From Arsukibacterium sp. MJ3 (lineage in GTDB: Bacteria; Pseudomonadota; Gammaproteobacteria; Enterobacterales; Alteromonadaceae): a stretch of DNA of 64,000 nt. The stretch is from contig NZ_LAHP01000016.1 in the NCBI RefSeq assembly GCF_000987765.1, forward strand, positions 1 to 64,000. The letters are read 5' to 3'. How positions within the stretch are numbered: position 1 is the stretch's first letter; the number at the start of each line of letters is the position of its first letter. A program made the translations under genes and the position numbers. The notes beneath the pieces are model-generated. The model saw only the letters and a list, made by a program, of their open reading frames with translations, was not told the DNA's origin and did not search any database. Positions 6,837-16,955 of this stretch are shown one piece after another.

Positions 6837-9800
6837 TTATTTACCCTGCTGTTCGTTGGCCAGCAGATGCCAGCTGAGTACATGCTGTTGCTGATCTAAG
6901 GCCAATGTGATGCAGCGTTCGCTAATAAATAGCGGCGAGTCTGCTGCGATAACGTTATCGTCTAGGGTAAGTATGGCCTGTTCAGGTTGTAGCACTCTAT
7001 GCTGGCTAATGTCGATGTTATAACAGCTGCTGCCAATATTAATGCTGGCGCTAAAGCCAGGCCAGGCTGCGGGTATGCAGGGTGCGATCTGAATGTGGTC
7101 ACCACAGCAGGTCAGGCCCAGCAGGCTTTCCACCCCGGCCCGGTACATCCAGCCGGCGGCGCCGGTATACCAGCTCCAGCCACCACGGCCACTATGTGGC
7201 GCCACTGAATACACATCAGCCGCCACCACATAAGGTTCTAGCTTATAGCGGGCAACATCAGTAGGGTTTAACGCATGGTTTAGTGGGTTTAACATGCCAA
7301 AAAGTTGATGCGCTTTTTCTGCCTGACCCAACTTGGCAAAAGCCATTATTACCCACATGGCCGCATGGCTGTACTGGCCACCGTTTTCTCTCAGCCCCGG
7401 TGGATAACCTTTAATGTAACCCGGATTATGCTCGCCCTGGTCAAAGGGGGGCGTAAACAACAGCAATAATTGTTGTTGGCGTTTTACCAGCCGCTGATCA
7501 ACCGCCGCCATGGCGGTGGTTGCACGTTGGCTGTCGGCGGCACCGGACAGTACCGCCCAGGACTGGGCAATCGAGTCCAGCTGGCACTCGTCGCTATACT
7601 GGCTGCCCAGCCAGCTGCCATCGTCATACGTGGCGCGTTTATACCAGTTGCCGTCCCAGCCATACTGCTCTATCGCGTTAAGCAAGATGTCATAATGTGT
7701 TTGCCATAACGCCGCCCGTGGATCATTTCGCACCGCTGCCAGCGGAATAAACTGGCGCAAGGTGGTTAATAACAGCCAGCCCAGCCAGATACTTTCACCT
7801 TTACCGCCACTGCCAACCTGATCCATGCCGTCGTTCCAGTCACCACAACCTATCAGCGGTAAGCCGCGTTCACTGCTAAGCGTTATAGCCTGATCCAGGC
7901 CGCGGGCACAGTGCTCAAATAAGGGTGCTGTCACGTCGCTTGGCATCGGCTGGAAAAACGCATCATGTTGATCTGCGCCCAGCAGCGGGCCTTGCAAAAA
8001 GTTGACGTTTTCATCTAACACCGCGAGATCGCCAGAGGTGGCAATATAGCGGGCGCAGGCAAAACCCAGCCATACTCTGTCATCAGAAATACGGCTGCGT
8101 ACGCCCTGGCCACTGTGCGGTAGCCACCAATGCTGCACATCACCCTCAACAAACTGGCGCTGCGACGCACGCAGTAACTGGGCACGGGTAAGCTCTGGTG
8201 CGGCAAAACTCAGTGCCATAGTGTCTTGCAGCTGGTCGCGAAAGCCGTAAGCGCCACTGGCCTGATAAAACGCCGCGCGGGCATATAAGCGGCAAGCAAT
8301 GGTTTGATACAACAACCAGCCGTTAAGCATAATATCCATGGCGCGGTCGGGTGTTTTAACCTGCACGGCTTGTAACAATTTTTGCCAATGCTGCTGCACT
8401 TGCTCAAGCTCGTCGTCTAAATTGGCCTGGCGGTAGCGCTGCACCAGCGCCAGGGCGCTGGTGTGGTCGGCAGTTTGACCAAGCAAGAACACCAGTTCTA
8501 TTTGCTCGCCGGGCGCCAGGCTAATGCTGTGTTGTAACGCGGCACAGGGGTCTAGCGCTGCGCCATCGCTACCACTTAGTGCCAGTTGCTGCACTAACGC
8601 CAACGGGCTTTGGCTGCTGCGATTACGGCCAATAAATTCGGTACGATCGGCGGTCCAACCGGCTAATTCCGAATTATTACCAAACGCCGCAAAGGCGACC
8701 TTGCCGGCAAAGGCCGTTTGCCAGGGGTTTTGCGCCAACAGCACGTTGTTAGCACGATCAAATTCACTGATGACATAGGGTGCACTGGCTGCGCGATTAC
8801 GGCCCAATACCCATTCAGCATAAGCTGTTACCCGTAATTTGCGCGGGGTAGCGCCGGTATTGTGCAGGGTAAGTCGTGAAATTTTAATCGGCTGTTCCAG
8901 CGCCACATATTGCAGCAAGCTCAGCGTAATGCCCGCTGCCTGATGCTCGAAACGACTGTAACCAAAACCATGACAAGCGCGGTAATGACCGCCATCGTTT
9001 ATTGGTGAGCTGGTGGCGCAAAAGAGCTGGCCGCTGTCTTCGTCTTGCACATAAATGGCTTCGGCACAGGGATCGATTACCGGATCATTTGACCAGGGCG
9101 TTAGCTGGTTTTCACGACTACTTTCGGCCCAGGTATAACCACTACCGCTAGCCGACACTTGAAAACCAAAGTGCGGGTTAGCAATAACATTAAGCCAGGG
9201 CATTGGCGTACGCTGATGGTTATGCAGCAAAATGACGTATTCGCGGCCTTGTTTGGCAAAGCCTCCCAGGCCGTTAAAAAACTCTAAATCAGTACTGTTA
9301 TAGCGGCTTTCTGCACTGGCATCGGCCACTGCCGGCACTAATGGCTTACTGTACGCCGGCGGCTGTTGTTGGGCGGGTACCGCGGCAATGCGCTGTAGTT
9401 GCCGTTGCAGTGGCCCCCGCCTGGCGAATAACACGACGCTGGCAATCGAGGCCAGTAACGCCCGGCTCGGTACCGTCATTAAATCGGCACGCAAGGTATA
9501 AACATTACCACTGGCCAGGCGCATTGCGGGTGAAAGTAGCGCGCTGGGACGGCTTTGGCTGCTACGTACCAGAGTTTCTATCGCCTGTTGCAAATCCTGC
9601 ACATAGGAGCTGGCGCGCTCATTAATGATAACTAAATCAACCGGTAACTGCTTTAAGCGCCAATATTCGTGGGCCCGTAATAACTGACGCAGGCTGTCTA
9701 CATCTTCGATGTCGTCAATGTGCAGCAGCACAATCGGTAAGTCACCGGAAATGCCATGTTGCCAAATACCCGACTGTGGGCCTGCACCGCGGCTAATGGT

Positions 9801-12800
9801 GGCTGGCGGCGCACGAAAGCGGCTGTCGCTATACAGTAACGGCCCGGTAAGGCGTTGAAATAGTGCCGCTTCAGCTACGGTTATTGCCAGATAACGCAAT
9901 TGTACCTGGGCCAATGTCCAGGCCAATGTTGCCGCACGCTCAAAAGCACTGTCTTCGTTATGTTGGCTAACCAGTTCTAATAGCGCTTCGCGTGAGTTGG
10001 CTATTAAGGTCCAAAAAGCCACTTTTAGCTGTTTGCCAGCAGCCAGAGTTACCGTGGGCCGTAAACATATAATTGGATCAAGCACCGTGCCGCTGCTGTT
10101 ACTTAACGCCTGATATTGCTGCATGGCATGGGCTTGCTGCAAGCAGCTACCACTGCCAAAAAATGCCGCACGATCAGTCTCATATTGCAGTGGACTATTT
10201 TTCAGCGGCCCAGGTTGTAACACGCCGGTGCTGTGGCCTTCCACCACCACAAAATGGGCCAGCCACAAGGGCTGTTCTTTAGCAGAGCGCCGCCGCCGCG
10301 TGGCAATAATAGCGCCGTACTCACTGAGAAACTCGGTTTGCACAAATAATTTAGAAAATGCCGGGTGGGCGTTATCGCTGGCGGCATTACCAAGTACCAG
10401 CTCGGCATAAGACGTAAGCTCAAGCTGTTGTTCGTGGCGGCTGTGGTTGTATAAGGTGACGCAGCGCACTTCGCCATTATGCTCGGACGACACTACCACG
10501 GTAACTTTGGCGTTTATGTCTTGTTGTGTTACGGCAAATTCTGCACTGTCTTCACTAAACGTCACGCTGTGGCGATGCATGGCCTCAGACTTACTTGCTG
10601 CCAGCGGTTGCAAGCTGGCTGCCCAGAACGTTTTACTGTCGAGGGTACGCAATAAAATATAACTGCCGCAATTATCCAGACTATTGTCGGCGCGCCAACG
10701 GGTAATGGCTACGCCTTGCCAGTGGCTATAACCGCCGCCTGCTGCGCTAAGCATCACACTATAACTACCGTTACTTAAAATGTGGCTATGCGGTGCGCCC
10801 GTTGCAGTCGGGTCAAGGCTGCGCTCGGTAAGTGATTCGCTGACACTGCCGGCGGCAACGGTTACCGCTTCTGCTTTGGGATGCGCATTTAGCACATCAC
10901 GTGGCACGCGCTCCTGCAACAATAGTTCGCAAGCGCTGATCATCGGTTCGCGATGGAAGCGGCTGCGCATCAGGCCATGTTGCAACGTGTTAAGAATGGC
11001 AATCAGCGTCATGCCCTGATGGTGCGCCATAAAACTTTGCACCAGCACCGGCTGGTCTGGATCTGGCAGGCGTTCCTTGGTGTAATCAATGGCCTCAAAA
11101 AAACCATAGTCAGCCAGCGCACCTAATTGCGCTAGTGTGGCGAAGTTGGCGCAAGCGGCTGGCGCATCGACCATGCTAGCTAATGCCGTAGCATAAGGGG
11201 CAATAACCAAATTTTGCGCCAGGCCACGTTTTAAGCCAAGTCCTGGCACGCCAAAATTAGAATACTGATAGGTTAGGTGTAAATCGCGGGCATTATAGGC
11301 TGACTCAGAAATGCCCCAGGGTATGTTGTGTTGCCCGGCATAACTGATTTGCCGTGCCACTATTAGCCGGTTACTTTGCTCTAGCAAACTGCCCACGGCA
11401 GCGCGCATGACCAAGGATGGCATTAAGTATTCAAACATGGAACCAGACCAAGAAAATAAGGCAGCACCAGCACCTAGTGGGGTGGCGCTGCGGCCAAGCC
11501 TGAACCAATGCTTGCTGTCGACATCACCTTTAGCAATGGCAAACAAGCTGGCCAGACGGGCCTCTGAGGCTAGCAAATCGTAGCAGCTGTGGTCGAGTTG
11601 GTTTTCATTTACGGCATAGCCAATAGCCAGTAAATTACGTTCAGTATTGAGCAAAAAAGCAAAGTTCATTTGCAGTGCCATTTCGCGACTACGCGCCGCC
11701 AGGGCAGCTAAACGTTGGTGTAGGCGGCGCTGTGCCGTGGGGTTTGCTTCAGCGTCTTGCTGGTGCTGGTTTACGGTTTGTAAAAATGCTTGCAGGTAAT
11801 AGTGTAGGTTGTCGGTATTAAGGGGGGGCGTGTGCTGGTCCGGTTCATCTGCTGCACTGCTGCTAAAATACAGTTTAAGTGCAGTACTGGCCTGCTTAAT
11901 TAATTCGCTATACTGCGGCGCTGTGGCATTCGGGGCTAAAAGTAACTGCAATATGCTCGCCAACGTGGCTGATAATGATTGTTGATGCGGCGGTGGGTTA
12001 TCCTGCTGTGTCAGGCTTAGTCGTGCTAAGGCCAGCGTATCGGCCAGCCCTTGCATGGCCAGTGGTGCCTGCAGCTGTTGTTGCCAGTCTTCTAGGCTGT
12101 TAGCCAGCGCAATAAGATGCCCGGCCAGATTGCCGCTGTCTACCGATGAGATATAAACTGGTGCTAATGGTTGTAAGCTCTGGGTATCGTACCAGTTAAA
12201 AAAGTGTCCCTGATGGCGGCTAAGTTGCTGCAAGGTGGCAAAGGTTTGCTCCAGTTTTTCGATACTGGCTTTGGTACCCAGCCAGCCAAAGTCCCGCGCG
12301 GTGACAACCGACAATAAATACACGCCAATATTGGTCGGTGAGGTGCGATGGGCGATCACCGGTTCTGGCAGCTGCTGAAAATTATCGGGCGGCAGCCAAT
12401 TATCATCAGCGCTAACAAAGCGTTCAAAAAAGCGCCAGGTACGCCGCGCAATTAAACGCAGACTGTGCGCGTCTGCAGCGGAAAGCGTGACGGTTTTTTG
12501 TTGGCTGGTTGGTAAACTAAGCCAATACATTAGCGCTGGTGCCAGGTTCCATGCGGTTAAAAATGGCAGCAGCAACAGCAGGTTTTGCGGTGCCAACCAC
12601 ACCACCAGGCCAGCACTTAACCAAGCCAGTACTAAGCCTGGTGCCATTTGTCGATAGTAGCCGACAACATTAAGCCGTTGCTGCGCCCCGCTGTGTGCTG
12701 CGGTAACCCATTGCAACAAGTGTTTACGGCTAACCAGCAAACGCCAGAGAGTGATGCCAACGGCATGGCTCATACGCCAGGCTTGATCGGCCAGTAACAT

Positions 12801-15566
12801 AATATTTAGCAAGCTTTGGCTGGCGGTTTGTTGCACATCACTCAGCAGATTGCTGTATAAGCTGCGTAACTGAATGGCGCCGCCATTTTGCAGAATACTG
12901 TGGCGGGGCAGCAGGGCAAAACGGCGCATTAACCAATTGGGCAAAAGGAGTATGGCAAGCAGTAGCATGGTGGCATTGGCCGACAGTGGCCAGGGTAGCA
13001 GCAACACTGCTAACAGGGCCATAAAGCCGGTGGGGGCCAGTAAAGAACGGCGTAGGTTATCCAACATTTTCCAGCGGCCAAGCAATGGGATCTGCTCGGC
13101 TTGCGGCAGTCTGCGACTAAACAGTGCCGTGCTAAGCCAGGGTAATAACTGCCAGTCGCCTCGGGTCCAGCGATGCTGCCTTTTTACCGCTACATCATAA
13201 CGGCTGGGGAAATCTTCTACTACTTCAATATCGGATACCAGCCCGGCACGGGCAAATACGCCTTCAAATAAGTCGTGGCTTAGCATGGTGTTTTCCGGCA
13301 CCCGGCCGTCTAAGGCGGCGCTAAAAGCGGCAACATCATAAATGCCTTTTCCGGTAAAGGAGCCTTCGGTAAACAGATCCTGATACATATCAGACACTGC
13401 GCTGGCGTAAGGGTCGATGCCGGCAGGGCCTGAACTTAAACGCAAATAGCGTGATCCCTGGCCGGTTAACGCCAACGCCGGGGTAACCCGTGGCTGCAAG
13501 ATGCCATAGCCGGCTATTACCCGCCGTTGCTCTGCACAAAACTGCGGCTGGTTAAGCGGATGGGCTATTTTACCCACCAGTTTAATGGCGGCGTTACGGG
13601 GTAAGCGGGTATCGGCATCAAGGGTAATAACATAGCGCACCCGGTCTGGTACTGCGTCTGATAACAGGGGGTACTCGGTGCTACTGCCACAGAAACGGCT
13701 GCTGCCAGTGCCCAGTAATAATTGGTTTAAATCGGCTAGTTTACCGCGCTTACGCTCGCGGCCAAGCCAGGCTTGCTGGCTGGGGTTAAACTCGCGTTGG
13801 CGGTGCAGCAATAAAAATCGAGGGCCTGCAGGGCCTGCCGCGTAATGTTGGTTTAAGACGACAATACCGTCAATGGCCTGTTGCAGCAGGGCATGATCGG
13901 CCGGCAAATGTTGTTGGTCGGCATCGGTAAAATCAGACAGTAGTACAAAGCTGATATCGCCATGGCCAGCGGCCAGATAATGCTCTTCCAGTTGTTGTAA
14001 ATGGTGGCTGATTTCTGTGCGGTTGCTCAGTAATATTGGCACCGCGATCAGGGTTCGTAGCTCGGTTGGTATGCCTTGAGTTAACGCCAGTGCCGGCAGC
14101 AGTTTAGCGCCATTAAACCGCCCCGCCAGGCTTTGTAATAAAGCACTGCTTAGTTCGCTGACCGGAATTATCCAGAGCATTAGCAGCCACAGCCAATGAA
14201 AACCGCGAATGCCTAACAGTGTGCCAGCCGATAGCAATAATCCGCTACTAAGCAATATAAACAGGCAGATATAACCGGTAATACCACTTTTATGCAGCCG
14301 CTGGTGCAACCAACGAGTGGCGCCATATTTAATGCCAAGCTGTTGCTCAAAAGCCGCTCTGCCGCTGCCAATTAAATAATAGCCGCAGTCTGCTTCGCGT
14401 GCTGCCTGCACCGGGTTGTTGCCCGTGTCATGGCTTAGTTGAGCCTTACTCTGTAGCGTTTTAATAACGTTAGCAACGATGGCTAACTCGGCGCATCCCG
14501 CTTTGCGGGCCAGCTGTTCAATGGCACTGCGATACAGATTACGGCTGGCAAAATCCATGTCATTAAAGCGACAGGCCGTTGCTAATTGGTGATCAACCAG
14601 ACTAATGCTTTCAAATAGTTCGGTCCAGTCGATATCGGAGATGCGGCGCATGCTGGTAATGACATTACGCACACTGACATTAGATGACCCCAACTGTTGC
14701 TGCATGCGTAATACAACATTATCGATAGTGTCGTGTTGGCTGGCCATTTGCTCGGTTAGCCATTGCAACGCCGGGGTAACGCCAGGGTCTTGATCACGTA
14801 GTCGTTTGGTTAACTGAGCGGCAAAGCTGTCATTTAAGGGCGTGCTACATTGCTGCACTTCATGCTGCCAATGTGCCCCGGCTAACAGGTTGTCGACGAG
14901 CTGGTCGGCAGCCGCCCGCTGCTGTAAGTCATTGCTTATCTGGTCGGTTAAGCGCCGCAGGTTTTCAACCAGCACAATACGCAAGGTAATGGCTACCGCC
15001 CATAACTCACCAATGCTCAGTGGCTGCACCTGCTGATAAGCCGTTAAAAAACGAATTAAAATTGCCGGGTCAAAATGGCTGTCGGTATGCGCAACATAGG
15101 CCCAGGCAATGCCCAGCACTCTGGGGTAGCCACGAAAAGGGCCTTCGGCCAGTTTGGGCAATTGATTATAATAGCCTGCTGGCAGATCGTCGCGAATTTC
15201 CCGCACTTGCTGTTCAACAATATGATAGTTGTCTAGCAGCCATTCTGCGGCTGGCACAATGCTATGGCCATGTTGTAACTCTTTGGCACTAACGTGGTAT
15301 GCCGCCAGCAAAATCTTGGCATTAGCAGTTAGTCGGCGCTGTAAAGCAGGCTGAAAATATTGGCGTAGCTGTTGTATTGCCGAAGTTTCAGTGACAATTG
15401 GTTGTGCCACGGCCAAGCTATGGGCATGTTGCTCTAAGCGCTCAACACTGAATAACTCGGCACGTATCGGCGTGGTGTGCTGCCAAAGCTCGGCTGAAAA
15501 CCAGCTTCTGGAGCGCTGGCGCAGGGCAATAGACGGGTAACGCATAACACGCGAAAATAAAGACAT
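6837..15566 (-). CDS. ndvB: Cyclic beta-1,2-glucan synthase (GT84/glycoamylase-like/GH94)
   Basis: At 2909 residues this matches the giant NdvB/ChvB/Cgs family. A membrane block near residues 427-490 precedes a glycosyltransferase domain with LDADTR (about 648) and RQHRWTRGDW (about 795). More membrane segments follow, then a glycoamylase-like domain with SWSGSMFEYL (about 1370) and AHHQGM (about 1512). The C-terminal half has two GH94-type parts, with FNGLGGF (about 2099), GFRDQLQD (about 2440) and the catalytic GDWNDGMD (about 2576). Known members build a linear beta-1,2-glucan from UDP-glucose on the protein itself at the inner membrane, trim it and cyclise it for periplasmic osmoprotection. 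It is flanked by two Crp/Fnr-type regulators, and a palindrome lies 65 bases before its start. Confidence 0.9.
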   Translation of the reverse strand: MSLFSRVMRYPSIALRQRSRSWFSAELWQHTTPIRAELFSVERLEQHAHSLAVAQPIVTETSAIQQLRQYFQPALQRRLTANAKILLAAYHVSAKELQHGHSIVPAAEWLLDNYHIVEQQVREIRDDLPAGYYNQLPKLAEGPFRGYPRVLGIAWAYVAHTDSHFDPAILIRFLTAYQQVQPLSIGELWAVAITLRIVLVENLRRLTDQISNDLQQRAAADQLVDNLLAGAHWQHEVQQCSTPLNDSFAAQLTKRLRDQDPGVTPALQWLTEQMASQHDTIDNVVLRMQQQLGSSNVSVRNVITSMRRISDIDWTELFESISLVDHQLATACRFNDMDFASRNLYRSAIEQLARKAGCAELAIVANVIKTLQSKAQLSHDTGNNPVQAAREADCGYYLIGSGRAAFEQQLGIKYGATRWLHQRLHKSGITGYICLFILLSSGLLLSAGTLLGIRGFHWLWLLMLWIIPVSELSSALLQSLAGRFNGAKLLPALALTQGIPTELRTLIAVPILLSNRTEISHHLQQLEEHYLAAGHGDISFVLLSDFTDADQQHLPADHALLQQAIDGIVVLNQHYAAGPAGPRFLLLHRQREFNPSQQAWLGRERKRGKLADLNQLLLGTGSSRFCGSSTEYPLLSDAVPDRVRYVITLDADTRLPRNAAIKLVGKIAHPLNQPQFCAEQRRVIAGYGILQPRVTPALALTGQGSRYLRLSSGPAGIDPYASAVSDMYQDLFTEGSFTGKGIYDVAAFSAALDGRVPENTMLSHDLFEGVFARAGLVSDIEVVEDFPSRYDVAVKRQHRWTRGDWQLLPWLSTALFSRRLPQAEQIPLLGRWKMLDNLRRSLLAPTGFMALLAVLLLPWPLSANATMLLLAILLLPNWLMRRFALLPRHSILQNGGAIQLRSLYSNLLSDVQQTASQSLLNIMLLADQAWRMSHAVGITLWRLLVSRKHLLQWVTAAHSGAQQRLNVVGYYRQMAPGLVLAWLSAGLVVWLAPQNLLLLLPFLTAWNLAPALMYWLSLPTSQQKTVTLSAADAHSLRLIARRTWRFFERFVSADDNWLPPDNFQQLPEPVIAHRTSPTNIGVYLLSVVTARDFGWLGTKASIEKLEQTFATLQQLSRHQGHFFNWYDTQSLQPLAPVYISSVDSGNLAGHLIALANSLEDWQQQLQAPLAMQGLADTLALARLSLTQQDNPPPHQQSLSATLASILQLLLAPNATAPQYSELIKQASTALKLYFSSSAADEPDQHTPPLNTDNLHYYLQAFLQTVNQHQQDAEANPTAQRRLHQRLAALAARSREMALQMNFAFLLNTERNLLAIGYAVNENQLDHSCYDLLASEARLASLFAIAKGDVDSKHWFRLGRSATPLGAGAALFSWSGSMFEYLMPSLVMRAAVGSLLEQSNRLIVARQISYAGQHNIPWGISESAYNARDLHLTYQYSNFGVPGLGLKRGLAQNLVIAPYATALASMVDAPAACANFATLAQLGALADYGFFEAIDYTKERLPDPDQPVLVQSFMAHHQGMTLIAILNTLQHGLMRSRFHREPMISACELLLQERVPRDVLNAHPKAEAVTVAAGSVSESLTERSLDPTATGAPHSHILSNGSYSVMLSAAGGGYSHWQGVAITRWRADNSLDNCGSYILLRTLDSKTFWAASLQPLAASKSEAMHRHSVTFSEDSAEFAVTQQDINAKVTVVVSSEHNGEVRCVTLYNHSRHEQQLELTSYAELVLGNAASDNAHPAFSKLFVQTEFLSEYGAIIATRRRRSAKEQPLWLAHFVVVEGHSTGVLQPGPLKNSPLQYETDRAAFFGSGSCLQQAHAMQQYQALSNSSGTVLDPIICLRPTVTLAAGKQLKVAFWTLIANSREALLELVSQHNEDSAFERAATLAWTLAQVQLRYLAITVAEAALFQRLTGPLLYSDSRFRAPPATISRGAGPQSGIWQHGISGDLPIVLLHIDDIEDVDSLRQLLRAHEYWRLKQLPVDLVIINERASSYVQDLQQAIETLVRSSQSRPSALLSPAMRLASGNVYTLRADLMTVPSRALLASIASVVLFARRGPLQRQLQRIAAVPAQQQPPAYSKPLVPAVADASAESRYNSTDLEFFNGLGGFAKQGREYVILLHNHQRTPMPWLNVIANPHFGFQVSASGSGYTWAESSRENQLTPWSNDPVIDPCAEAIYVQDEDSGQLFCATSSPINDGGHYRACHGFGYSRFEHQAAGITLSLLQYVALEQPIKISRLTLHNTGATPRKLRVTAYAEWVLGRNRAASAPYVISEFDRANNVLLAQNPWQTAFAGKVAFAAFGNNSELAGWTADRTEFIGRNRSSQSPLALVQQLALSGSDGAALDPCAALQHSISLAPGEQIELVFLLGQTADHTSALALVQRYRQANLDDELEQVQQHWQKLLQAVQVKTPDRAMDIMLNGWLLYQTIACRLYARAAFYQASGAYGFRDQLQDTMALSFAAPELTRAQLLRASQRQFVEGDVQHWWLPHSGQGVRSRISDDRVWLGFACARYIATSGDLAVLDENVNFLQGPLLGADQHDAFFQPMPSDVTAPLFEHCARGLDQAITLSSERGLPLIGCGDWNDGMDQVGSGGKGESIWLGWLLLTTLRQFIPLAAVRNDPRAALWQTHYDILLNAIEQYGWDGNWYKRATYDDGSWLGSQYSDECQLDSIAQSWAVLSGAADSQRATTAMAAVDQRLVKRQQQLLLLFTPPFDQGEHNPGYIKGYPPGLRENGGQYSHAAMWVIMAFAKLGQAEKAHQLFGMLNPLNHALNPTDVARYKLEPYVVAADVYSVAPHSGRGGWSWYTGAAGWMYRAGVESLLGLTCCGDHIQIAPCIPAAWPGFSASINIGSSCYNIDISQHRVLQPEQAILTLDDNVIAADSPLFISERCITLALDQQQHVLSWHLLANEQQGK

Positions 15567-15631
15567 AGTAACCTGCGGCAGGTAGCAAAACAGAAGATTA
15601 CAGAGCGTAACCTGTCGTTAGTAGGTTGTCA

Positions 15632-15645
15632 GTGCGCTGTCGTAC
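15632..15645. promoter_or_regulatory. Candidate operator upstream of the glucan synthase
   Basis: GTGCGCTGTCGTAC matches the consensus GTGCGCTAGCGCAC at 11 of 14 positions. It lies 65 bases before the start codon of the glucan synthase gene, close to the spacing seen at 3033, 4020, 5484 and 17353. It is the weakest of the listed sites by sequence. Confidence 0.4.
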
Positions 15646-15671
15646 ATAGGTTGAAGGGGTGCAGTTTAAAT

Positions 15672-15686
15672 GGGCCGCTAACGGCC
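15672..15686 (-). terminator. Hairpin after the second Crp/Fnr gene
   Basis: GGCCG and CGGCC pair around a short loop just beyond the stop of the regulator gene at 15691. In the minus direction it is followed by CATTTAAAC and not a clean T-run, so termination is only a moderate guess. Confidence 0.35.
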
Positions 15687-15690
15687 GCAA

Positions 15691-16470
15691 TTAATGACAA
15701 GTTGCAGTTTTTTTGCTGGCCGGTTTATCCTTGCTATAAGGTAACAACCGGTCAGTTTCTGCTTTTACCACCGCGTAGCATTCGCAGCTAAGCTGCTCTA
15801 GCTTGTGGCGGTCGGTCACCGTGATATGGCCGCGGCTGTAATCTATTACGCCGTGTTTATGCAAACGGCAAGCGGCTTCTGTTACGCCTTCACGGCGTAC
15901 CCCGAGCATATTCGCTATAAGCTCCTGAGTCATCAGCAAATGGTTGTCATGTAAACGGTCCAGTGACAATAACAACCAGCGGCATAGTTGCTGCTCAATA
16001 CTGTGATGGCGGTTACATACGGCCGTTTGCGCCATTTGGGTAATAAGCGCTTGCGAGTACCGAAGCATTAAATGCAGCAGTTCGCCATGGCGGTTAAATT
16101 CGTCTTTCATTCGCTGGCTCCGCAGGCGGTAACCCCAACCAGCACTTTGCACCACGGCGCGGCTGGTAGTGCTTTCGCCGCCCATAAACAATGCCACGCC
16201 AATCAGGCCGTCATAACCTACAACAGCAATTTCTGCTGACGCGCCATTTTCCATCACATATAGTAACGACACAATGCTATCGGTAGGAAAGTAAACATAG
16301 CGCAACACATCGCCAGATTCATACAACACTTTACCCAGCGGCATTTCTATTAGTTCCATGTGCGGAAATAGCCGTTGCTGCACCTCAGGCGACAAGGCAT
16401 TAAGTAAATGATTATGCGTTGGCTGATGAGATGATGCGGTTTTAGTTTGCGGTTGCGCCGAATGAATCAT
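15691..16470 (-). CDS. Crp/Fnr-family transcriptional regulator (copy 2)
   Basis: The 259-residue product starts at an ATG with an AGGGA site eight bases upstream. It has the cNMP-type sensor barrel (RYVYFPTDSIVSLL, VGYDGLIGV) and a C-terminal winged helix (LIANMLGVRREGVTEAACRL), very like copy 1, and the same CECY motif in the C-terminal tail. It lacks N-terminal cysteine clusters. A long perfect palindrome with the same arms as the other candidate sites lies 89 bases before its start, which suggests autoregulation. The two regulators bracket the glucan synthase gene. Confidence 0.87.
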   Translation of the reverse strand: MIHSAQPQTKTASSHQPTHNHLLNALSPEVQQRLFPHMELIEMPLGKVLYESGDVLRYVYFPTDSIVSLLYVMENGASAEIAVVGYDGLIGVALFMGGESTTSRAVVQSAGWGYRLRSQRMKDEFNRHGELLHLMLRYSQALITQMAQTAVCNRHHSIEQQLCRWLLLSLDRLHDNHLLMTQELIANMLGVRREGVTEAACRLHKHGVIDYSRGHITVTDRHKLEQLSCECYAVVKAETDRLLPYSKDKPASKKTATCH

Positions 16471-16559
16471 ATATATCCCTATGTTTGTAACAATATATTA
16501 GCCGCTACAAATTACAGCGGCGAATGAATATTATGAATTGTAATTGAAAAAAATGTTAA

Positions 16560-16581
16560 CTCTGTGCGGTACCGCACAGAG
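16560..16581. promoter_or_regulatory. Perfect 22-base palindrome, core GTGCGGTACCGCAC
   Basis: The arms CTCTGTGCGGT and ACCGCACAGAG are fully symmetric. The core has the same outer bases as the other sites (GTGCG, then CGCAC) with a different centre. It lies 89 bases upstream of the second Crp/Fnr gene and 38 bases beyond the end of the BON gene at 16619. Because a T-run follows about seven bases later on the minus strand, it could instead, or also, act as a terminator for the BON transcript. Confidence 0.5.
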
Positions 16582-16618
16582 AGGTGTGATAACATAACAT
16601 TATTAAAACGGCACCAGG

Positions 16619-16930
16619 TTATTTGACCCGCATCGCGTTTTTAACCGAGGTCACGCCGGTTACTTCCCGTGCCACCCGAATTGCGGTGTCAATGTCTGCT
16701 GCAGAGTTTACAAAACCACTTAGTTGCACCACACCTTTAAAGGTTTCTACATTAATTTCAGCAACTTTAAGCGATGACGTATTAAAAATAGCGGCCTTTA
16801 CCTTGGTGGTTATCACGGTATCGTCGACATACTCACCAGCACCCTCGCGAGTATCAGTAGCACCACAGCCCAATAATGTCAGGCTAAATAAGCTCAGAAA
16901 AAATAGGGCGTAGATATTTCGCATCTTCAT
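16619..16930 (-). CDS. BON-domain lipoprotein 1
   Basis: The 103-residue product has a lipoprotein signal with lipobox LLGC near residue 22, followed by one BON domain (DDTVITTKVKAAIF, then VVQLSGFV and AREVTGVTSVKN). BON domains bind phospholipid or other envelope surfaces, as in OsmY and Kbp-type proteins. It lies 25 bases after a second BON lipoprotein gene in the same direction, so the two form an operon. An AGGAA site precedes the ATG. Confidence 0.87.
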   Translation of the reverse strand: MKMRNIYALFFLSLFSLTLLGCGATDTREGAGEYVDDTVITTKVKAAIFNTSSLKVAEINVETFKGVVQLSGFVNSAADIDTAIRVAREVTGVTSVKNAMRVK

Positions 16931-16955
16931 GATGGTTATTCCTAGTTAGTGATAT

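Noticed and set aside
16560-16581. Palindrome considered only as a terminator of the BON operon
   Set aside because: The core shares arms with the other operator-like sites and lies 89 bases before a regulator start; the T-run is too far for a standard terminator, though a double role is possible.
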